A stretch of DNA of 64,000 nucleotides, taken from positions 1-64,000 of the forward strand of contig JAFRUS010000107.1 in assembly GCA_017438745.1 (NCBI GenBank), in the 5' to 3' direction. Under the pieces are notes generated by a model. That model did not search any database and had not been told where the DNA came from. It was given only the letters and a program-made list of their open reading frames with translations. Both the position numbers and the translations under genes were made by a program. Origin of the DNA: Oscillospiraceae bacterium. GTDB lineage: Bacteria; Bacillota; Clostridia; Oscillospirales; Ruminococcaceae. Position 1 is the stretch's first letter, and each line of letters opens with the position of its first letter. Positions 27,092 through 36,251 of the stretch are shown in pieces.

Positions 27092-28666
27092 TTGCAAACA
27101 TTTATTGAAAACCTGACATCTGTCAATGACAGCATTAACACTGTCGTATGGACAAAGATAGGTGTCTGGCTTCTCATCGCTGTCGGAGTGATAATGACTA
27201 CGCTGACAGGATTCTTCCAGGTAACACATATCGGTCACTGGATGAAGAAAACAGTCGGAAGCATTTTCGACTCAAAGGTAAAGGGGCACACTGGTGAAAA
27301 GGCTTCCATCTCACAGTTCCAGGCTTTGTGTACTGCACTTGCCGCAACTGTCGGCGTCGGAAACATAGCCGGAGTTGCCGCTGCCATAATGTCGGGCGGT
27401 CCTGGTGCAGTATTCTGGATGTGGATCGCAGCATTCTTCGGAATGATGACAAACTTTTCTGAAAATGTTCTCGGCATATACTTCCGCCGCAAGAACAAAG
27501 ACGGTGAATGGTCCGGCGGTGCCATGTACTATCTCGAAGACGGTCTCGGGGGATATGGTGGAATGAAAGGCGTCGGACGTGTACTTGCAGTAATATTTGC
27601 TGTATGTGCCGTGCTTGCATCATTCGGTATAGGCAACATGGGACAGATCAACAAGATCGTCGTAAACTTCACATCAGCATTTGATATAAAACCGCTTTCG
27701 GAACATATACTCTACACATCTGCAAACGGTTCATCAGTTACACTTTACATGCTCATATTCGGTATCATCCTTATGATACTGGTCGGCATCATCGTTATCG
27801 GCGGACTCCAGAGAATAGCTGTAGTTGCTGAAAAAATAGTACCTTTCATGGTAGTGGCATTTATCCTCGGTTCACTGGTAATAATCCTTAAGAACTTCAC
27901 TCATATCGGAGGTGCTTTCGCAGCAATATTCAGCAGTGCATTCACACCTAAGGCTGCCTGGGGCGCTGCAGGCGGTGTGGCATTAAAGCAGGTCATCACC
28001 ATGGGATGCAAGCGAGGCGTTTTCTCAAACGAAGCCGGACTTGGTTCATCAGTTATGGTACACTCAAATTCCAACGTTGTAGAGCCTGTAAAGCAGGGAC
28101 TCTGGGGAATTTTCGAAGTATTTGCTGATACTATAGTGGTATGTACAATGACAGCTCTCACCATCCTCACATCAGGTGTTATCGATCTTTCAACAGGTAT
28201 CGCAGTAACAGACAGCGACTCAACTCTTGTTGCGGAAGCTTTCAACACGGTATTCCGAATCGGTAATCTTGAAATAGGACGTTACTTCATCGCAATAGCA
28301 ATACTTCTTTTCTCATTCACAACAGTTCTCGGCTGGTCGCACTACGGCTCAAAAGCCATTGAATACCTTGCCGGTGCAAAGAGTCAGAAAGCAGTAAAGA
28401 TCTACAAGGTCATCTTCGTTCTTATGATAATCTCCGGTGCGGTCCTCACTTCAAGCCTTGCATGGGATATTTCAGATACATTCAACGGCATGATGATGAT
28501 CCCTAACCTTATCGGTGTTATCTCACTCGCTCCGCTTGTAAGAAAGATCACCAGAAGCTACGTAAACCGACGCATCAAAGGCATAAAGGAAGAGCCGCTG
28601 CTCTCCTTCTTCCCTGAGATCAACGAACAGAACGCAAAGAAGATCGCCGAAACCGGCGAAGACTGA
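27092..28666 (+). CDS. Sodium:alanine/glycine symporter (AgcS family)
   Basis: A 524-residue inner-membrane carrier with about ten helices that imports alanine or glycine with sodium. Family signatures are GVGNIAGVAAAI, PGAVFWMWIAAFFGMMTNFSE (the AgcS region) and KRGVFSNEAGLGSS. The start is a TTG, with AAAGGAGAG eight bases before it. It stands alone between a MITE-like element and a terminator. Confidence 0.93.
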   Translation: MQTFIENLTSVNDSINTVVWTKIGVWLLIAVGVIMTTLTGFFQVTHIGHWMKKTVGSIFDSKVKGHTGEKASISQFQALCTALAATVGVGNIAGVAAAIMSGGPGAVFWMWIAAFFGMMTNFSENVLGIYFRRKNKDGEWSGGAMYYLEDGLGGYGGMKGVGRVLAVIFAVCAVLASFGIGNMGQINKIVVNFTSAFDIKPLSEHILYTSANGSSVTLYMLIFGIILMILVGIIVIGGLQRIAVVAEKIVPFMVVAFILGSLVIILKNFTHIGGAFAAIFSSAFTPKAAWGAAGGVALKQVITMGCKRGVFSNEAGLGSSVMVHSNSNVVEPVKQGLWGIFEVFADTIVVCTMTALTILTSGVIDLSTGIAVTDSDSTLVAEAFNTVFRIGNLEIGRYFIAIAILLFSFTTVLGWSHYGSKAIEYLAGAKSQKAVKIYKVIFVLMIISGAVLTSSLAWDISDTFNGMMMIPNLIGVISLAPLVRKITRSYVNRRIKGIKEEPLLSFFPEINEQNAKKIAETGED

Positions 28667-28671
28667 TAAAA

Positions 28672-28708
28672 AAGTGAACGCAGTTATATTTCCGCGTTCA
28701 CTTTTTTC
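28672..28708 (+). terminator. Terminator after the AgcS gene
   Basis: AAAAGTGAACGC and GCGTTCACTTTTTT form a stem with an AGTTATATTTCC loop, ending in a T-run, six bases after the symporter stop. Confidence 0.88.
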
Positions 28709-28723
28709 TTTGAATATATAATT

Positions 28724-28748
28724 ACGGGTTCAATTCCCGTACGGGTCA
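28724..28748 (+). pseudogene. tRNA 3'-end fragment (T-arm and acceptor strand)
   Basis: ACGGG TTCAATT CCCGT forms an exact TΨC arm with the invariant TTC, followed by ACGGGTC and a discriminator A. No D-arm, anticodon arm or 5' acceptor strand (GACCCGT would be needed) precedes it; the upstream bases belong to the symporter terminator. This is how a tRNA-targeted element leaves an att site. No integrase is nearby. Confidence 0.6.
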
Positions 28749-28755
28749 CTAAATC

Positions 28756-28803
28756 AAAAAGCTCAGAAACACTGCTTTTACGCTGTTTCTGAGCTTTTCT
28801 TTT
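28756..28803. terminator. Hairpin terminator after the tRNA fragment
   Basis: AAAAGCTCAGAAACA and TGTTTCTGAGCTTTT form a 15-bp stem, followed by CTTTTTG. Being A-rich before and T-rich after, it can work in both directions: for a former tRNA on the plus strand and for the gene ending at 28856 on the minus strand. Confidence 0.85.
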
Positions 28804-28855
28804 TGCATAAAAGAATGCGTTTGTCCGTTGTTTGTCCGCTACGCAGGCCAGACGA

Positions 28856-29701
28856 TCACGCCACATCTACATTTAGTGCAATGTAAAGTCTTACTTCTTC
28901 ATCGGTAGCCCTGCGTATCTCCTCCATTACGGCAGAACCGTTGTCAGATATGAAGTCTTTGAATACATCGTAGTCATCTTCATGCATTACATCAGCATAA
29001 TGACCTAATCCGGAAAAAACGTATGAACAGGTAACGATCTTTTCCCTGTCGATCATGCCAAGCTGTTCATTAATGAATTTTTCCTTCCATATCCTGTAAT
29101 CTTCATCATCTATCTCAGGAATGAGTTTTTTTAGTATCTTCTTATGCTTGTCGTATTCATCGATGTTGATATAATGGAAAACCGTATCGTGTTCAATATC
29201 AGATTCAAGCTGAAGGCGGTAGCGGAATTTCTCCTCTACAGTCATTCCGGTGAAATCGCACGGAACTTCATAGAGTTCGTCAGAATATTTTCCGACACCC
29301 CATTCAATCATTTCTTCCTCTTCTTCGCTTTCACACAGCGTAAGATTCATGATGTATTTTAAAAGCGCAGTTACTTCGTCTTCCGGAACTGTCGACAGCG
29401 TTTCTATAAGCTGGTCGTTGTCACCGTCACAGAGATCAAATCCGAAAAAGCTGTCTGTCACGGTAGTTTCAACGATCTTGATAAACTCGATCAGATCCGG
29501 ACCTTCGAGCAGATCACATTCTGAAAACATTTCAAAAATATCTTCGTCCGAATCGTGGAAACTTGATTCCCCGCACGAATAGTTATTCAGCAGCCACCTG
29601 GTCTCATCGTCGCAGGTGTACTGTACTGCTGCTATGATCGCCTTTTGTGTTCCGAGTTCGAGTTCTGTTCTTTTTGCATCTTCAATAAAGATCCTGCTCA
29701 T
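28856..29701 (-). CDS. Hypothetical acidic protein
   Basis: 281 residues, very rich in Asp and Glu, with no signal peptide or membrane segment. I recognise no domain. It has a good AGGAGGG site seven bases before its ATG and typical codon use, so it is likely a real gene. Helical, repeat-poor sequence with several DE-rich turns; a short motif CDGDNDQ is not enough to call an EF-hand. It lies between a tRNA remnant and pflB and may be cargo of a lost integrated element. Confidence 0.65.
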   Translation of the reverse strand: MSRIFIEDAKRTELELGTQKAIIAAVQYTCDDETRWLLNNYSCGESSFHDSDEDIFEMFSECDLLEGPDLIEFIKIVETTVTDSFFGFDLCDGDNDQLIETLSTVPEDEVTALLKYIMNLTLCESEEEEEMIEWGVGKYSDELYEVPCDFTGMTVEEKFRYRLQLESDIEHDTVFHYINIDEYDKHKKILKKLIPEIDDEDYRIWKEKFINEQLGMIDREKIVTCSYVFSGLGHYADVMHEDDYDVFKDFISDNGSAVMEEIRRATDEEVRLYIALNVDVA

Positions 29702-30065
29702 AAGATTCCCTCCTCTGCTTTATGCTTTCATTACAGACTAAATCAATGTATCATCGGCAATCCTTCTTTGCCGGATGGGAGATTTGCTGGAAACTGCTTC
29801 ACCACTAAGAACATGTGAAGCTATAATGCCTTATATTAATTTTACAATAAAAGCGGCGATTTGTCAACAGAATTTGTACTTTTTGCATATCAATCCCGAA
29901 AGACTGGTATTCTGTTGATTTTTCTCAAAGCAGATACTACTTTTCCAATAGTATATACAAAAGATCTTCAAAATCTCTGCATACAAATTTACAGGATAAA
30001 ATATACGGCAGGATGTGCATTACAGTGCTGCACATCCTGCCGGTTTAAAGGGGATAATTTAGGAA
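29702..30065. other. Intergenic region between pflB and the acidic-protein gene
   Basis: No gene is seen. At about 29741-29830 there is a decayed MITE-like remnant (GGCAATCC-TTCTTT-GCCGGATGGGAGATTTGC) without clear ends. At 30006-30042 lies the pflB terminator. Confidence 0.4.
30006..30042 (-). terminator. Terminator after pflB
   Basis: CGGCAGGATGTGCA (30006-30019) pairs perfectly with TGCACATCCTGCCG (30029-30042). On the minus strand a TATATTTTAT tract follows. Confidence 0.88.
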
Positions 30066-32360
30066 TTATCTGAATGAATGGAATGTTCTTGAGATAACGT
30101 CGAGCTGCTGTTCCCTTGTAAGATCAACGAACTTGACTGCGTAGCCAGATACACGGATAGTGAAGTTAGCGTACTCAGGATTTGTAGGATCCTCCATGAT
30201 CTTTTCGAGATATTCCCTGCCGAATACGTTCACGTTGAGGTGATGTGCACCCTGTGAGAAGTATCCGTCAAGAACGTGTACGAGATTGTTTATGCGTTCT
30301 TCTTCAGTCTTGCCTATTGCATCCGGATTGATGCTCTGTGTATTTGAAATTCCGTCAAGTGCCCATTCATAAGGGATCTTGGCTGTTGAATTGAGTGATG
30401 CGATAAGTCCGTTCTGTTCAGCACCGTAGCTTGGGTTTGCGCCTGGTGAGAATGGTTCGCCTGCCTTTCTTCCGTCAGGAAGAGCGCCTGTTGCACGTCC
30501 GTAAACCACGTTTGATGTGATTGTAAGGATAGATGTTGTAGGCTCTGAGTTGCGGTATGTATGTCTCTTCTTGATCTTTGCAAGGAAAGTCTTAAGAAGA
30601 TCAACACCGATCTGGTCTGCACGGTCATCATCATTTCCGTACTTAGGGAAATCTCCCTCAACTTCGTAGTCAAGAGCGATGTTCTTAGCCACATCGACAA
30701 CGTTGCCCTGCTTGTCCTTCACTTCAACATCGCCGCGGATAACTTTTACCTTAGCGTACTTGATAGCTGAAAGTGAGTCGATTACGTGAGAGAATCCAGC
30801 GATACCTGTTGCAAATGTACGTCTTACATCTGTATCGATAAGTGCCATTTCAGCTGCTTCGTAATAGTACTTGTCGTGCATGTAGTGGATGAGGTTCAGT
30901 GTGTTTACATAGATACCTGCGAGCCATTCAAGCATTACGTCGTACTTCTTCATAACTTCATCGTAGTCAAGATATTCTGAAGTGATCGGCTGATATGCCG
31001 GAGCGATCTGCTTGCCGAGTTTTTCATCGATACCGCCGTTGATAGCGTAGAGGAGTGCCTTTGCGAGATTTGCACGGGCACCGAAGAACTGGATCTCCTT
31101 GCCTGTCTGTGTTGCAGATACGCAGCAGCAGATAGAGTAGTCATCGCCCCATACCGGCTTCATAACGTCATCGTTCTCGTACTGGATAGAGCTTGTCTTT
31201 ACTGAGATGTATGAAGCATACTTTTTGAAGTTTTCCGGAAGATCCTTTGAGTAGAGAACTGTGAGGTTAGGTTCCGGTGAAGGTCCCATGTTTTCGAGTG
31301 TGTGAAGGAAACGGAAGTCGTTCTTTGTTACCATGTGACGTCCGTCAACTCCGATGCCGCCTACTTCAAGTGTTGCCCATACCGGGTCGCCTGAGAAGAG
31401 GTCGTTGTATGAAGGAATACGTGCGAACTTGACCATTCTGAACTTCATTACCATGTGGTCGATAAGTTCCTGAGCTTCCTTTTCAGTAATTGTTCCTTCC
31501 TTAAGATCACGCTGGATGTAGATGTCGAGGAATGTTGAAATACGTCCCACTGACATTGCCGCACCGTTCTGTGTCTTGATGGCTGCCAGATATCCGAAGT
31601 AGAGCCACTGAACAGCTTCCTTCGCGTTCTTAGCAGGTCCAGAAATATCGTATCCGTAGATCTCAGCCATCTTCTTCATACCCTGAAGTGCTCTGATCTG
31701 GTCTGAAAGTTCTTCACGCTGACGGATAACGTCATCTGTCATTGTACCGTCGCCTGTGTTAGCCTTATCGTTTTCCTTTTCCTTGATGAGGAAGTCGATA
31801 CCGTAAAGAGCAACTCTTCTGTAGTCGCCGACTATACGTCCGCGTCCGTATGTATCCGGAAGACCTGTAACTATGTGGCTGTTACGTGCTGCCCTGATCT
31901 CAGGTGTGTAAGCATCGAAAACGCCCTGGTTATGTGTCTTGTGGTATTCGTTGAAGATCTGGTCGAACTTCGGGTTTATCTTGTAGCCGTAGCTTTCAGC
32001 AGCCTGTTGCGCCATCTTGATGCCGCCGTAAGGCATGAACGCTCTCTTTAAAGGCTTGTCTGTCTGAAGTCCTACGATCTTTTCGAGGTCCTTCATTGAC
32101 TCGTCGATGTATCCCGGACCGTATGCGTCAAGACCTGTTACGATCTCTGTTTCGCAGTCGAGGACACCGCCCTTTTTTCTTGCTTCGATCTGTAAAGCGC
32201 TGAGCTTGTTCCAGAGCTTTTCAGTAGCTTCTGTCGGTCCTTCGAGGAAGGATGCATCGCCGTCGTAAGGTGTGTAGTTGTTCTGGATGAAGTCTCTTAC
32301 GTTTACTTCCTCTGTCCAGAGACGACCCTTGAATCCGTTCCACTGTTCAAATTTTTTCAT
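30066..32360 (-). CDS. pflB: Formate C-acetyltransferase (pyruvate formate-lyase)
   Basis: About 764 residues. It splits pyruvate with CoA into acetyl-CoA and formate in anaerobic metabolism. The glycyl-radical motif RVSGYAVKF has its radical glycine near residue 739. The active-site cysteines are in [10 protein letters not shown], where three Cys follow each other. I place the start at [10 protein letters not shown] (32360), with AGGGGG upstream; the longer in-frame reading adds 47 residues with no family match. The activating enzyme PflA, often next door, is not adjacent. Confidence 0.95.
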   Translation of the reverse strand: MKKFEQWNGFKGRLWTEEVNVRDFIQNNYTPYDGDASFLEGPTEATEKLWNKLSALQIEARKKGGVLDCETEIVTGLDAYGPGYIDESMKDLEKIVGLQTDKPLKRAFMPYGGIKMAQQAAESYGYKINPKFDQIFNEYHKTHNQGVFDAYTPEIRAARNSHIVTGLPDTYGRGRIVGDYRRVALYGIDFLIKEKENDKANTGDGTMTDDVIRQREELSDQIRALQGMKKMAEIYGYDISGPAKNAKEAVQWLYFGYLAAIKTQNGAAMSVGRISTFLDIYIQRDLKEGTITEKEAQELIDHMVMKFRMVKFARIPSYNDLFSGDPVWATLEVGGIGVDGRHMVTKNDFRFLHTLENMGPSPEPNLTVLYSKDLPENFKKYASYISVKTSSIQYENDDVMKPVWGDDYSICCCVSATQTGKEIQFFGARANLAKALLYAINGGIDEKLGKQIAPAYQPITSEYLDYDEVMKKYDVMLEWLAGIYVNTLNLIHYMHDKYYYEAAEMALIDTDVRRTFATGIAGFSHVIDSLSAIKYAKVKVIRGDVEVKDKQGNVVDVAKNIALDYEVEGDFPKYGNDDDRADQIGVDLLKTFLAKIKKRHTYRNSEPTTSILTITSNVVYGRATGALPDGRKAGEPFSPGANPSYGAEQNGLIASLNSTAKIPYEWALDGISNTQSINPDAIGKTEEERINNLVHVLDGYFSQGAHHLNVNVFGREYLEKIMEDPTNPEYANFTIRVSGYAVKFVDLTREQQLDVISRTFHSFR

Positions 32361-32484
32361 AGCAGTTACCCCCTGTTTAAGATTGAATAATTTATTATCA
32401 TTTCTGATGTTTGACTTATTTGATAAGAGATTTTTTGGTTTCCTCTTATCTTCTGTCATTATAATATCATAACCGGAGATAAAG

Positions 32485-32510
32485 TTCTGTGACTTAGTCA
32501 TATTACAGAA
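32485..32510. promoter_or_regulatory. Candidate Crp/Fnr-type operator
   Basis: TTCTGTGA (32485-32492) and TTACAGAA (32503-32510) are inverted with one mismatch around TGACTTAGTCA, itself a perfect 11-base palindrome (32490-32500). It lies 125 bases upstream of pflB, opposite to a Crp/Fnr gene, so self- or pflB-regulation is plausible. No expression evidence. Confidence 0.4.
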
Positions 32511-32627
32511 AAAATATTTTTATTTTTTTGAAAAACGAACGGATTTACAGAAAAGTTCGTCGTTTTTAATTGATTATGATGAGTAAAAATGATATAATTA
32601 CAATAATAAACACAGATACATATTTAA

Positions 32628-32720
32628 GTCAGCAATCCGGCTTCGCCGGATTGCTGAGGGGAGATTGCGGGGCTTCGCCACGAGCCCCACGCTTATTTAC
32701 GAATAAATCAGCGTTTTCCC
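32628..32720. repeat. MITE-like element, copy 4
   Basis: About 93 bp. The hairpin arms are AGCAATCC/GGATTGCT around a GGCTTCGCC tip, followed by a GGGGCTTCG...CCCC module and AATAAATCAGCGTTTTCC. The left terminal repeat is shortened. It lies in the leader of the Crp/Fnr gene, ending 28 bases before its ATG. Confidence 0.7.
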
Positions 32721-32747
32721 CCAAGCACATGAAAAGAGGTATAGACA

Positions 32748-33407
32748 ATGGAAGAGATATTAACCAAGCTTCCCTTCTGGGATAAGCTCACAAAGCCGGA
32801 GCAGGATCTGGTTCTGTCATCGGCGGTCATTCAGAAATATGATGCAGGTCAGATGATACACACCTGCGACAAGCAGTGCGTTGGTCTTGTATACGTTATA
32901 AGCGGAAATGTACGTCTTTACCTTCTCTCCGAAGAAGGCAGAGAGGTAACGCTCTTCCATGTGCTTGCAGGCGATACCTGCGTGATCTCCGCTTCATGTG
33001 TAATGGAACAGATAAGCTTCCACAACGAGCTTTCCGCCGAAGAAAAGACCGAGATACTTATTATTCCGGCTGCGGTTTTCGGAAGGATAATAAAGGACAA
33101 TATATATGTACGATGTCATATGTACGAGCAGACATCGAAGGCACTTTCCGATTCAATGTGGGTAATTCAGCAGATAATCTTTAAAAGTATCGATGCCCGT
33201 GTTGCTTCGTTCCTGCTTGAAGAATCTGACCGCACAGGATCAGAGACACTGAACATCACACAGGAGACTATCGCAACAGAGATAAACACTGCCCGCGAGG
33301 TAGTTGCCCGAATGCTCAAGCGCTTCGCCGCAGAAGGATATATACAGAACCAGCGAGGAAAAATAATCATCACCGATGCTGATGCCCTCGAAGACATCGC
33401 CGGCTGA
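32748..33407 (+). CDS. Crp/Fnr family transcriptional regulator
   Basis: 219 residues. An N-terminal cNMP-binding-like barrel (about 15-125, GNVRLYLLSEEGREVTLFHVLAGDTC) is joined to a Crp-type winged helix (about 155-215, TQETIATEINTAREVVARMLKRF). Cysteines at 40, 44, 78 and 84 are notable; CVISASCVM is common in clostridial relatives. The spacing differs from FNR of E. coli, so an iron-sulfur cluster is possible but unproven. Divergent from pflB, a usual target of oxygen/redox regulators. Confidence 0.88.
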   Translation: MEEILTKLPFWDKLTKPEQDLVLSSAVIQKYDAGQMIHTCDKQCVGLVYVISGNVRLYLLSEEGREVTLFHVLAGDTCVISASCVMEQISFHNELSAEEKTEILIIPAAVFGRIIKDNIYVRCHMYEQTSKALSDSMWVIQQIIFKSIDARVASFLLEESDRTGSETLNITQETIATEINTAREVVARMLKRFAAEGYIQNQRGKIIITDADALEDIAG

Positions 33408-33445
33408 TGATATAAGACTAAAAATTCACAAACAGGAGGATAGTT

Positions 33446-34195
33446 ATGAAAGAATTCTTTATTGACAGCGACGGCACACGTATTCACGCAAAACTGGAAC
33501 GCCCTGAAGGAGCGGAAAAGGGCCCGCTCTGCATACTTGTACACGGATTTACCGGACATATGGAAGAAGACCACCTCATCGCTGTAAAACAGGCACTTCT
33601 CGGCTGTGGCATTTCCGTACTTCGTGCCGAGATGTACGGTCACGGCAAAAGCGACGGAATATTCAAGGATCACACTCTTTTCAAATGGGTAACAAACGCC
33701 CTTTCCGTGGTCGCATACGCAAAGAACCTTGATTTTGTTACCGACCTCTACATGTGCGGACATTCACAGGGCGGACTTCTGACAATGCTCATCGGCGGAA
33801 TGTGTGCTGATGATTTCAAAGCTATCCTCCCGCTCTCCCCTGCATGGATGATCCCGGAAATTGCACGCGAAGGCAATCTTCTCGGAGTGGATTTTGACCC
33901 TGTGCATATACCGAAAAGCATATTCCGTGATGCTCTTGAACTCTCAGGCGACTACATCCGCACTGCCCAGATGATCCACGTGGAAGATGCAATCGCGAAA
34001 TATAAGGGAAAAGTATTTATCGTCCACGGCGACAACGATGATACCGTTCCGTTTTTCTACGCAGAAAAAGCCGTAAAACTTTACAATGACGCAACCCTCG
34101 TCCCGATACCGGGCGCCGACCATTGCTTTATCGGACAGACAGACGAACTGGCTGATGCTATAAGAGGATTTTTCGCCGGAGGGTGTACGGCTTGA
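33446..34195 (+). CDS. Alpha/beta hydrolase, feruloyl-esterase-like
   Basis: A 249-residue cytoplasmic esterase. The nucleophile is S107 in GHSQGG; the oxyanion-hole region is HGFTG (33-37). The acid is in VHGDNDDTVP and the base in GADHCF. The lid segment between strands resembles small cinnamoyl/feruloyl esterases (LJ0536/Est1 type) that release hydroxycinnamates from plant cell wall. The true substrate is not visible. Strong AGGAGG site; 38 bases after the Crp/Fnr gene. Confidence 0.82.
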   Translation: MKEFFIDSDGTRIHAKLERPEGAEKGPLCILVHGFTGHMEEDHLIAVKQALLGCGISVLRAEMYGHGKSDGIFKDHTLFKWVTNALSVVAYAKNLDFVTDLYMCGHSQGGLLTMLIGGMCADDFKAILPLSPAWMIPEIAREGNLLGVDFDPVHIPKSIFRDALELSGDYIRTAQMIHVEDAIAKYKGKVFIVHGDNDDTVPFFYAEKAVKLYNDATLVPIPGADHCFIGQTDELADAIRGFFAGGCTA

Positions 34196-34335
34196 TTGAA
34201 TATCTGAAAAGCTCGTAACAGATTATCTGGTCAATCACGATAATCAAAGTCCAGCATATGATATATGCTGCTCGTACTGGGATGACTGCAGTAAAGAGTG
34301 AGACACTAAATTTTTAGTAACTTAAATTGATATCA

Positions 34336-34372
34336 AAAAAGACAGAGGCTGTTTTTCAGTCTCTGTCTTTTT
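34336..34372 (+). terminator. Terminator after the esterase gene
   Basis: AAAAAAGACAGAG and CTCTGTCTTTTT form a stem around GCTGTTTTTCAGT. It is symmetric and may also serve the lipoprotein gene on the other strand. Confidence 0.85.
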
Positions 34373-34377
34373 CAATT

Positions 34378-34427
34378 GCGCCGAAGGCGCTTCCTTTTCA
34401 TCGGAACGCCTTCGGCGTGCTATTATA
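34378..34427. repeat. 50-bp palindromic repeat, copy A
   Basis: GCGCCGAAGGCGC is followed by a spacer (TTCCTTTTCATCGG), then AACGCCTTCGGCGTG and CTATTATA. The same 50 bases, with two differences in the first half, occur at 35467-35516. The two copies flank the lipoprotein gene. Confidence 0.85.
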
Positions 34428-34477
34428 AATCAAATATCCAAGCTCATAAATAGATGGTTTATGTATATGACGTCTGA

Positions 34478-35296
34478 TTATACATTACAGTCCCATGCAA
34501 TGCAAACTTCCATTAACTTGCCATCTAAATTAAAACCGAAAAAGTAACCATCCTTCAGCTGTTCATTATCAGGATTCAGTCTGGAAGGTTCAGTATAACC
34601 GAAATTACTTCCTAAATCCTCATCAAATTCTGTTTCATTAGGTTCACCACTGTTTTTTGTGAGTTCTTCTTCAGTCAGATCAAGCGGGAAATTAAACTGT
34701 ATACCGTCATCACTGTAATCTTTGTCAACCGATGTCATGAAATATGCGTAGGTAAGAACGCATTCAGATGCCGGAATCATGCCATTATCTTTATTATTAG
34801 TGAACTGAAGCCATACTTCTGTAGATGGATTAATGTATACATCAACATTAACATCGCTGGCAAATCCACAATCTTCAATCATGTCATCCAGCTCTTCATC
34901 ACAATCCATTTCGATTCCTGAATTCGCAAGATCTGCAAGTGTTGCCTCGCCGAATTTAAAAATCTGACCCTTATACGCAAATGCCATATTATCGAAATCT
35001 GCGTATTTGTCACTTAGTCCTTCAGCATGCTTAAATTCTTTTTTCGCAGCCTTATCATTCTCTGAAACATCTTTTCCGGCAGCAGTAACTTCACTGGCAG
35101 TAGTTTCTTCCGCTGTCTCTGTAACTTCTTCACTTTCTGGCTCTGTGACATCTTCAGTTTTTTCTTCCGCATCATCATATGCTTCTGTCACAACTTCCAC
35201 TGTCTGTTCTGTTTTGTCAGTTGTTTCACTTACGCCGCATGATGTAAGTCCAATCATTGCAGCAAGTACAAGAACTGATAATATACGATTTTTCAT
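34478..35296 (-). CDS. Secreted lipoprotein of unknown function
   Basis: About 272 residues. The start (35296) follows CGGAG; a signal peptide with lipobox LTSC ends near residue 20. A Thr/Glu-rich linker (about 25-85) separates the lipid anchor from a domain of about 185 residues (FDNMAFAYKGQIFKFGEATLADLANSG to the C-terminus) that I cannot name. It is surface attached by inference. A single-gene unit flanked by two 50-bp palindromic repeats. Confidence 0.75.
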   Translation of the reverse strand: MKNRILSVLVLAAMIGLTSCGVSETTDKTEQTVEVVTEAYDDAEEKTEDVTEPESEEVTETAEETTASEVTAAGKDVSENDKAAKKEFKHAEGLSDKYADFDNMAFAYKGQIFKFGEATLADLANSGIEMDCDEELDDMIEDCGFASDVNVDVYINPSTEVWLQFTNNKDNGMIPASECVLTYAYFMTSVDKDYSDDGIQFNFPLDLTEEELTKNSGEPNETEFDEDLGSNFGYTEPSRLNPDNEQLKDGYFFGFNLDGKLMEVCIAWDCNV

Positions 35297-35466
35297 AAAA
35301 TTCTCCGTTTCTGTAGACAATAAAAATATATCTTTGTAATTATAGCATCTGAGATTCATATAGTCAATAAATATCACACATAATCAGTATTTTGTTTAAA
35401 TATAATTAAATGCGACTATTATTATTGTAGACATCGCCACTCATATCTTGCGAAGCATCAAAATTA

Positions 35467-35516
35467 GCGCCGAAGGCGCATCCTTTTCATCGGAACGCCT
35501 TCGGCGTGCTATTATA
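35467..35516. repeat. 50-bp palindromic repeat, copy B
   Basis: Near-identical to the copy at 34378, same orientation. Its last five bases carry the stop codon of the acetyltransferase gene, so the element has supplied or trimmed the gene's 3' end. Confidence 0.85.
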
Positions 35517-35970
35517 GTTTATTCCAGTTCACATCTTTAAGGAGATTGTAGTACGCTGTTTTTCCTTCGCTGTGATATCCATTTCTTTTGTAAAACTCAT
35601 GGGTTTCGGGTTTATCTGAGCCGGTTATGAGCATCATTTTATAGCATCCGTTTTTCACCGCAATCTCTTTTGCGTATTCAAGGCAGGCTGATGCGTAGCC
35701 GTTGCCTCTGTATTTTTCATGTGTCACTACATTTTCAACAAGAGCGTACGGTGATGCTGATCTTGTCAGGTTCGGGACGATAACACATGTGCATGAAGAT
35801 ACGATGATGCCGTCTTTTTCGCATACCACGATATGATAATCTTCATTGTTCAAGATCTTATTCCATGTATTCCGAAGATGATCATTATCTTCAGGAATGC
35901 TCACTTCATGAAGATGAAGATATAACTCCAGCAGTGAGTTTAAATCTCCGGACGTTACTTCTCTTATCAT
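35512..35970 (-). CDS. GNAT family N-acetyltransferase
   Basis: About 152 residues. The acetyl-CoA loop is KYRGNGYASACLEYA (motif A, Q/RxxGxG/A) and HEFYKRNGY the C-terminal motif. The substrate is unknown. I start at MIREVTSGDL (35970): its ATG overlaps the stop of a 28-codon upstream ORF (ATGA), which explains the absence of a strong own binding site. A longer in-frame reading (to 36087) would overlap that ORF and has no family match. Confidence 0.8.
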   Translation of the reverse strand: MIREVTSGDLNSLLELYLHLHEVSIPEDNDHLRNTWNKILNNEDYHIVVCEKDGIIVSSCTCVIVPNLTRSASPYALVENVVTHEKYRGNGYASACLEYAKEIAVKNGCYKMMLITGSDKPETHEFYKRNGYHSEGKTAYYNLLKDVNWNKL

Positions 35971-36053
35971 ACTATTATGTCCGCAGTTTTTATACCGGCT
36001 ACAGAAATAAGATCTGCCGGTGCGATTTCTATCTGCGCTCCTACCCTTTTCAT
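35967..36053 (-). CDS. 28-residue leader ORF, coupled to the acetyltransferase
   Basis: An ATG at 36053 is preceded by AAAGGAG at nine bases, the best binding site in the region. The reading MKRVGAQIEIAPADLISVAG continues eight more residues and stops in the ATGA that starts the acetyltransferase. It could be a leader peptide, or a remnant of a lost gene that now gives translational coupling. No match is recognised. Confidence 0.5.
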   Translation of the reverse strand: MKRVGAQIEIAPADLISVAGIKTADIIV

Positions 36054-36251
36054 ATGATGTGCTCCTTTCGCTTAAGTTGTATGCCATTCTCTATTTTACC
36101 GTATCCGACAGTTAAATTCAAGTATGTTTTTTCAGAATATTCATGTTAAAATTTAAAGACTTTTTAAACTTTGAAATGTTATTATAATAATGCAAGAGAA
36201 ACAGGAAGCGTAAAAATATACTTCCATATAAAACAAAGGAGACAACAAATC

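Larger units (their letters stand above)
32361..32747. other. Divergent intergenic region between pflB and the Crp/Fnr gene
   Basis: 387 bases between two divergent starts. It holds a Crp/Fnr-like inverted repeat (32485-32510), a near-FNR-like TTGAT...ATGAG sequence at about 32570, an AT-rich TATAATTACAATAATA stretch that could hold the -10 of the regulator, and a MITE-like element (32628-32720). Confidence 0.45.

Noticed and set aside
28684..28866. 60-residue minus-strand reading with TRTGIEPV
   Set aside because: This peptide arises from reading through the tRNA 3' end and the terminator hairpin; it is a familiar annotation artefact and has no binding site.
30066..32501. 47-residue N-terminal extension on PflB
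   Set aside because: No binding site precedes the upstream ATG, the residues do not fit the family, and AGGGGG lies just before the conserved start at 32360.
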